Part shown: in pieces, positions 58,615 to 64,000 of the stretch
Position numbering within the stretch: position 1 is the stretch's first letter
Layout of the letters: each line of letters starts with the position of its first letter
From: Harmothoe impar
Taxonomy: Eukaryota > Annelida > Polychaeta > Phyllodocida > Polynoidae
Assembly: GCA_947462335.1 (NCBI GenBank)
Contig: OX381707.1
Location: forward strand, 67,598,816 to 67,662,815
Reading direction: 5' to 3'
Length of the DNA stretch: 64,000 nucleotides
Translations under genes and position numbers: made by a program
The notes under the pieces: model-generated
What the model was told of the DNA's origin: nothing
The model's input: the letters and a program-made list of their open reading frames with translations, nothing else
Databases searched by the model: none

Positions 58615-60118
58615 TAGTGTAAGATGAACAGGCATTTGACATGACATATATATGTCCATCATAACAGGGGGCGGGGGTTGGTACTATGGCCTGCTTCTAT
58701 TCCCTGGAGGGATTGATGTCCCTTGACCACCCTACTCTGGGTGGCCCTCTAACTATAAGCCTATCCCCAAGAGGGCCCAAGTAGTATATCGAGATAAGGT
58801 TAGCATCAGGCCATGGTTCCATATGACCCGAAGCTGTAAGCATAGTCAATACCAGAATAATTGGCGAAGCTGCTAGAGTAAAAGTTAAATAATAAACTGC
58901 AGAGGGTAGTTACTTAAAGCGAATGCACCTCTATGAGGCTGAGTCTCTCAATAGGGGAGCACCACTAAATGCTCTGTAGTCCCCTTCATCATTTATTTCA
59001 TTTTTGGAACATCCTTACAGCCATTCCGAATGGGCTGTCCCAAATTCTCGGCCTATAGAAGATCGTATTGATGCCCTTTCTCTGTCCTATCTGAGGGTCA
59101 GCCATACTCCATTTATGGAGACCTATAAGTAGAATATGAAGATGTGGGTTAGAAGCAGGCCTTCAGGATGTCATCAACCTGAGGCTATAATAATTATAAG
59201 CAGTATAGTGATGTCATTCCTATAGATAGGCCTATAAGCCCTAACCCACATGTCAACGTAAGTAGTATATGGAGACATAGGTTAGTGTCTGGGCGTGGGC
59301 CCACCCCCTGAGACTATATAAGTCGTACTGATGCCTTTCTCGGCCTTGAAGACCACATCCGGAGGTTTTGAATAATATGAGAAAACCAGAATATGCCACT
59401 GGAAACATAATGTTTTAAATAATCCTTTAATAGGCATTGCATTAATATGTGTATACAGTGTTTTTTTTAGCAAAAGTTGCGAAGCTCTCCAAATATTGAA
59501 TTGATCTATGTGTGCTTTCCCTACTATACACAAGGGGGCACCCCGGTGTATGGTCATCTCCTAGAGTCTCTTGGCCATAAGCCTCATGTGCAAGGCCGCT
59601 TTAATCATTAAAAATAAATATATTTTATTTTGTAGTTATGATAGATTAGGGTGACATTAAGGTAGGAAAAAGGGTTCGCTAACCGAAACTGGAAATGCGA
59701 CCTTGACCTTGTAAATATGTGTGGCGTCTGGCCAAGAACGTCAACCGGTCATCTGTGAGTCTATTTGTGATGTGTATGCGGGAGGGGGGGGGGGGGGAGG
59801 CCCATTCACCTAGAACAAATTTAAATGACCCTCATTGGTGTAGGTACTGGTAGACCGGATGGTCATAAGGAGTTATCAGTCAGTGCTATTTATGGGCATT
59901 GGGGATCAAACAAACGCAGTGCCCTGTGCTGGGTGCAGTCAGTAGGGTCAGTCCAGGGGGGGGGCACTCTGTCATATTTGTTGCCATGTGGGAACATGAT
60001 CCCAAGGGATTCTGGGGCCATTTTTGGGCAAGGGCTCATGGGGAATCTCCTGTCTAGTTTGTTGAGCAACCTCTTGTATTAGGGGTACCACATTTGAGGT
60101 GATGTTTGTACATACATG
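58615..60118. other. No gene seen; degenerate dispersed repeats
   Basis: Fragments such as AGTATATGGAGACATAGGTTAG and TCGTACTGATGCCTTTCTC recur in diverged form at about 58785, 59060-59130 and 59265-59340, spaced roughly 140-340 bp. No supported exon. Confidence 0.45.
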
Positions 60119-60555
60119 TGTAGGGGCTAGGGTTATACGGGTTTGTTATATGACGAGTGCTGTTGGATGCTGTGTTGCGAGCTCAGTCCGAACCCTTCAG
60201 TCCGACGGTAGGTGGCGACACCTACCCCGGGCTTGGGGTATGGACAGAGGTCGCTATAGGCTTCCGGTCTGCGTGTGCGCGCGCAGGCTGGCTGCCTATA
60301 TATACCCAGCATCTGGCGGTACTCGTCGGTTACTCTGAGCCACGCTGGTGAGGAGACCCCGTGATCATTACGGCTGATTAGCCTACTGACCCGTTCCGAA
60401 CTCTATAGGGAGTTCGCACACATAGATACTGCTTGTCTAGGTTATCTGAATAAACCTGATTTGCAACCTGTAACACTTGATCCGAACTGTGTCGACTTTG
60501 TTCTTTAATTGATACTCTACCAATATCATAGAGAAACAAAGTATCGTTTATTACA
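60119..60555 (+). repeat. 5' LTR of the second retrotransposon (start inferred)
   Basis: Contains TATATATA at 60297-60304 and AATAAA at 60449-60454, in the order expected of U3-R-U5. It ends TTACA one base before the primer-binding site. A perfect 7-bp hairpin GTAGGTG/CACCTAC is near 60208-60225. Confidence 0.65.
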
Positions 60556-60740
60556 CTGGTGCCGTGACCAGTTCTGAGTGAAACGCAGGTTAGCCTGTGC
60601 AGTAGCGCAGACCTCCTGCTCTGGACAGAGCAGCGAGGTCTCCCGATGAGGCGCCAGCCTTATCACCGGAGGGGTTATGTGCCGCCAATGAGGCAGATAC
60701 CCCCAGGAGTGCGAATGTTCCATCCGGAGCAAGCGCGTCA

Positions 60741-63338
60741 ATGGGATCCGGAGGTCCCGAAGTAATGAGTCGCTCATTAGAAGAAATGAGCCTGTCAATG
60801 TTCAACATTGGTGGGTCAAGAGCAGCCGCTCCGAATCCACGGAGGGCTACCATCTTGGAGGAGCGTCGTTTCGACGACATGAGAGAGGCCAGGGTACAAG
60901 AGCGTGTGCAAATGGCTCAAATGGAGTTGTTGTCCATTCAGAAACAGTCGAATGAATGGAAAAACAGTCTGATTGCATTGGAGGGTGCAGTCACACATAG
61001 AGCTTCCAAAATCAAGGAGAAAGATGCAAGGCTTTCGACTTTGTTAGAGGAGAACGAAAAGCTGGTGCAATCCCTTAGCAGGGTCCGCTTGGAGTTCGAT
61101 CAGAGACAGGCTGATCTGCAGGGAATCCGTTCCGAATTTGCCCAGGCAAACACGGAGCTGAACCAGATTTGTGCGGCCCGAGATGCCGTCATCCATGAAG
61201 CAGAAGGGGCCCGATCAGAACTTGTTCGGGACACGGAAGACTTACAGGAGGTTCGCCGAAGCCTGGTGACAGAGTGCGACATTCTGAAGGCAAAAAGAAG
61301 TGCTTTACAGCAGTTTTTGTCAGAGACTCGGGAGAGTATGCAGGACAGCAGTACCTCATATGCTTCCGCTGATAGTGACAGTCCGAAAGGTCATCATTAC
61401 ATGAGTTTTACGGACACCCCGAATCTTCCTATGGGACGTGGGATGACCGTAGAAGGTGCCTTGTCTACTTCAACGCCAGGACGACCACTACAGGTGGGCC
61501 GGGCAAGAGGTAGAGGTAGGGCGAGTGATTACTCACCAAGGGTGGGTATCAGTGATATCCGTCCGATTCCGAAGCAGGTCTTTTCAGCTCCGACAGGTGT
61601 AAACCCGGCGGGCAGGGGAAGGTCGTTATCGGAGTTGGTCCGGAGTCCACAATCTCAGTTGAAACTGGATGAGCAACAACTGGATTCGGAACGCTTGAAG
61701 AAAGCAGCCGAACAAGAGAAGGCGGCCAAGACCGACTTAACTCCCTCGAGTTTGTGGCAATGGCGAGATTGCCAAGCGAACATACTGTTCCATGAACAGA
61801 AAAACTTGGAATTGGAAAGGCGAGATGTGTATCGCAAACAGCAGGCTGCTCTTGAGCAGCAGCAGAAACGCATGAAGGAAAATGCAGCCCTCGCTGAAGA
61901 ATTAGCGGAGCAGGAGGCGGCGGTTTTGAGAGCTCGGAAAGAAGGGCTCCGAGCGGCCGGTGAAGCTGCGAAAGCTAAATTGGCGGAGGCTCAGCAGGAG
62001 GAGGAGGCTGAGAGACAGGCCAATGAACTGGAAAAAGAGAAGGCGGCGCATCAGCGATTGCTTGCTCTGGCCCAGCAGTGTCAGTATATGACTGATCAGG
62101 AGAAAAATTGGTGGTTCAGTCAGGGTGTGGACCCCACTAAGGATTTGGTGTCGTATGGTACCTACCAGGCCTATCTGGAGAGACAGAATAGCTTGCCTAC
62201 CATGGGCGCTACTCCGGGGGCGACTCCTGGCACAAAGAGTCCTAGGAGGGCTCCGAGAAGAACAATTCTGAGTACAGAATTGCAAGAGTTGTACGATACA
62301 AACCCAGCAATTGCTGGGATCGGATTGCACAATGTGGGTACAGAAAAGGACGCCTCGGCTTCCATTTCTAAATGCCTGGCGATAACCTCTAAAATTAGGG
62401 GGTCATCCAACGCTGCTAGACGTATCGCTAGCGAGCCTTTTCCCTACTGGCAGAAAAACTCTTGGGAAGATTGGTTGGGAGCCACCGTTGAGGATATCAA
62501 CCTCAGTGGGTGGGATCAACAAGATGCAATTCCGTACGTCTGTAAGGGATTGCGCATGGGAGATGGCCTGATGGCAGTGGAGCAGTGGAAAGATGAATGC
62601 GGACCCCGCGGCACTTTCAAACAGCTTGTAGAGATCGGAACTATCCTATACGGAGACTCCGCTCGGATTGATCCGATGGTCGCTTTTAAGAAGCGAGTGC
62701 AAGGCAAGAACGAAGCCCCGAGGGTTTTCGGACTTGCACTGATGAGACTCCTGAAGAAGGTACATCCAGCTTCCGGAATCCATGATGCCTTATTCTCTAA
62801 GGAATTGTTCTCTCAGTTTGTCGCTGGACTGAGAGATCCAGAAATACAACAAGTAGTGTATGATACGTGGAGAGCGGATACGTCATTAGATGACCTTTTT
62901 AAGGCCATCGACATACATGCTCTCAAAAAGTCACTGTTGGGGGACCGGATGCCTACCCGGGCCTCGGCCATTATAGAATGTTCCCCGGAGCAGTCTGATG
63001 GTTCGGGCAGTGAGGAAGAGGGGGCGATAGCTTCTGCAGCTCAGTTTAAAAGGAATGGGAATTCCTCTAAACCGCCGTGGAAGAATAGGAGGCCGGAAGG
63101 GGGTGGAAACCCTCCTCCGAAGAAGGAATCATCGGATCCAAAAGCTCCGATAATGGACGCAGCGTTTTTCACAGCGCTGTTTGAGAAGATGACGACTTCC
63201 ATTCAGGGGGCTACACAGCCTAACCAAAGGAAGATCAATCGGCGGACCGCCAAGTGCTATAGGTGCCTGGAGATCGGTCACTTTGCTGTGGAGTGTACGG
63301 CTCCGACTCCGAAAGTTCCCGGTAAGGAGGGAAACTAG
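60741..63338 (+). CDS. Gag of the second LTR retrotransposon (865 aa)
   Basis: An intact open frame. Residues about 40-210 and 330-450 are rich in Glu, Lys, Gln, Ala and Leu with heptad character, predicted coiled coil. Between them lies a Ser/Pro/Gly-Arg-rich linker with GRARGRGRA. Residues about 565-735 form a capsid-like helical region (EDWLGATVEDINLSGW ... VAGLRDPEIQQVVYDTW). A single CCHC knuckle CYRCLEIGHFAVEC is at 839-852. Gag binds element RNA and assembles particles. The length is about twice that of common gypsy Gags because of the coiled-coil half. The stop TAG at 63336-63338 directly follows the slippery heptamer. No damage is visible, so the copy may be young. Confidence 0.9.
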   Translation: MGSGGPEVMSRSLEEMSLSMFNIGGSRAAAPNPRRATILEERRFDDMREARVQERVQMAQMELLSIQKQSNEWKNSLIALEGAVTHRASKIKEKDARLSTLLEENEKLVQSLSRVRLEFDQRQADLQGIRSEFAQANTELNQICAARDAVIHEAEGARSELVRDTEDLQEVRRSLVTECDILKAKRSALQQFLSETRESMQDSSTSYASADSDSPKGHHYMSFTDTPNLPMGRGMTVEGALSTSTPGRPLQVGRARGRGRASDYSPRVGISDIRPIPKQVFSAPTGVNPAGRGRSLSELVRSPQSQLKLDEQQLDSERLKKAAEQEKAAKTDLTPSSLWQWRDCQANILFHEQKNLELERRDVYRKQQAALEQQQKRMKENAALAEELAEQEAAVLRARKEGLRAAGEAAKAKLAEAQQEEEAERQANELEKEKAAHQRLLALAQQCQYMTDQEKNWWFSQGVDPTKDLVSYGTYQAYLERQNSLPTMGATPGATPGTKSPRRAPRRTILSTELQELYDTNPAIAGIGLHNVGTEKDASASISKCLAITSKIRGSSNAARRIASEPFPYWQKNSWEDWLGATVEDINLSGWDQQDAIPYVCKGLRMGDGLMAVEQWKDECGPRGTFKQLVEIGTILYGDSARIDPMVAFKKRVQGKNEAPRVFGLALMRLLKKVHPASGIHDALFSKELFSQFVAGLRDPEIQQVVYDTWRADTSLDDLFKAIDIHALKKSLLGDRMPTRASAIIECSPEQSDGSGSEEEGAIASAAQFKRNGNSSKPPWKNRRPEGGGNPPPKKESSDPKAPIMDAAFFTALFEKMTTSIQGATQPNQRKINRRTAKCYRCLEIGHFAVECTAPTPKVPGKEGN

Positions 63339-63372
63339 AGGGGGTAGTCCGAGAAGGCGAGCGGACGACCCC
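63329..63372 (+). promoter_or_regulatory. Programmed -1 ribosomal frameshift signal
   Basis: Slippery heptamer G GGA AAC (63329-63335) in the gag frame, spacer TAGAG (63336-63340) containing the gag stop, then a stem-loop: GGGGTAGTCC (63341-63350) can pair with GGACGACCCC (63363-63372) around a 12-nt loop, with one A/G mismatch. Phase, spacer and structure fit the standard retroviral/retrotransposon -1 signal. Confidence 0.85.
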
Positions 63373-64000
63373 TGTATATGAAGTACGCCAACATACCAGA
63401 GAGGTAGAGCCTAGTGAAATTCCGAAGGCGGGAAGGGAATCAGGGGTGGCTTCGAGCTTGAGGGGCTCGGATGCCGGCCTGGTTAACATTCCAGTCCAAC
63501 AGTTGCCCGGCAATGAGGCAGGGAGGCCCATTACGGATAGGAACGAGGAAGTTGCGGCTGTCACAGACACCGTGTGGGTAGGGAGTACCCAGCTTTCCCC
63601 GGATCATCCATGTTTCGACCATTTGAAGAAACATGGCCTTGATTTGGCTGCTCCGAAGGATTTTAAACGCTTCACTGTAAACCCGTCTCCGCTGGGGGGG
63701 AGGCGGTGGTATGTGTCTGTTACTGTGGCCGGTAGAGCGGGCGAATTTTTAGTAGATACGGGAGCTAGCCACTCCTTTATCTCCTCTAACTTCTATGCTC
63801 TTATGCCGGACAGTCGTGATAACTTCAAAACGAGGGTAAACTCCTGTTCGGCCGATGGGTCAAGTATGCAGACGTATGGGCGCGCGTTCATACCGCTCCG
63901 AATTGGGGGGAAGGAGTATGTGGCTTCTCCCACCATTGCGGATATTGCAGACGACGGTATACTGGGATTGGACTTTTCGGCGTTGTATGACGCGGTCCTG
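63329..64000 (+). CDS. Pol of the second LTR retrotransposon, protease start (partial)
   Basis: The frame is -1 relative to gag and open from 63326 to the window edge. It has no ATG near its beginning, so it is expected as a Gag-Pol fusion. The aspartic protease active site LVDTGASHSF and the second conserved block GILGLDF are visible. Reverse transcriptase and later domains lie beyond 64000. Confidence 0.88.

Larger units (their letters stand above)
60119..64000 (+). mobile_element. LTR retrotransposon, 5' half, runs off the window
   Basis: A 5' LTR (about 60119-60555), a primer-binding site TGGTGCCGTGACCAG from 60557, a long gag, a -1 frameshift signal and the protease start of pol. Only one LTR is in the window, so the LTR start (TGTA..., paired with the ...TACA end) is inferred. 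Gag with a CCHC knuckle followed by an aspartic protease in a -1 frame fits Ty3/gypsy or related elements; RT lies outside the window, so the clade is open. Confidence 0.85.

Overview
The window is animal nuclear DNA. Six protein-coding genes have typical metazoan exon-intron structure, their products align with human orthologues from memory, and roughly half of the window is transposons, MITEs and minisatellites. A marine invertebrate (amphioxus, mollusc or similar) is plausible, but the sequence alone does not fix the species. There are no prokaryotic operons, CRISPR arrays or confidently recognised tRNA/rRNA genes.

Layout. 1-3.2 kb: intergenic with MITEs. 3.2-11.4 kb (+): KANSL3, 13 coding exons, with a different MITE family in several introns. 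12.2-18.9 kb (-): BIN3, 10 coding exons, tail to tail with KANSL3. 19.2-20.0 kb (+): intronless ADO, head to head with BIN3 across about 270 bp. 25.0-35.6 kb (-): ACADSB, 10 coding exons. Its 6.9-kb intron 3 holds a 6.6-kb DIRS-type element with inverted terminal repeats, an internal complementary region, a broken tyrosine recombinase and a 3.5-kb 27-bp minisatellite. 36.1-37.9 kb: a 16-bp minisatellite. Inverted copies of a 0.55-kb repeat bracket the ACADSB region. 41.5-46.5 kb (-): a young Ty3/gypsy retrotransposon with 5-bp target duplication, inserted among GCAAATG-rich repeats. 47.9-51.9 kb (+): RPL26 with a TOP-like first exon. 54.7-57.0 kb (-): a secreted CAP-domain gene with MITEs at or beside two splice donors. 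60.1-64.0 kb (+): the 5' half of a second LTR retrotransposon with an 865-codon gag, a textbook -1 frameshift signal and the start of pol, running off the window.

The cellular genes work in unrelated processes: NSL acetyltransferase complex, membrane-curving BAR protein, oxygen-sensing thiol dioxygenase, mitochondrial isoleucine catabolism, ribosome, secreted CAP protein. They are neighbours, not a pathway. The main interest is in the mobile DNA. At least five MITE types can be separated by target duplication: TWA, TTAA, TA, a 6-bp duplication, and others undefined. The DIRS element shows its full ITR/ICR architecture, and the second LTR element has a slippery heptamer plus stem-loop. Exon boundaries were assigned by hand from GT-AG sites, reading phase and protein similarity; every internal junction listed keeps the frame.
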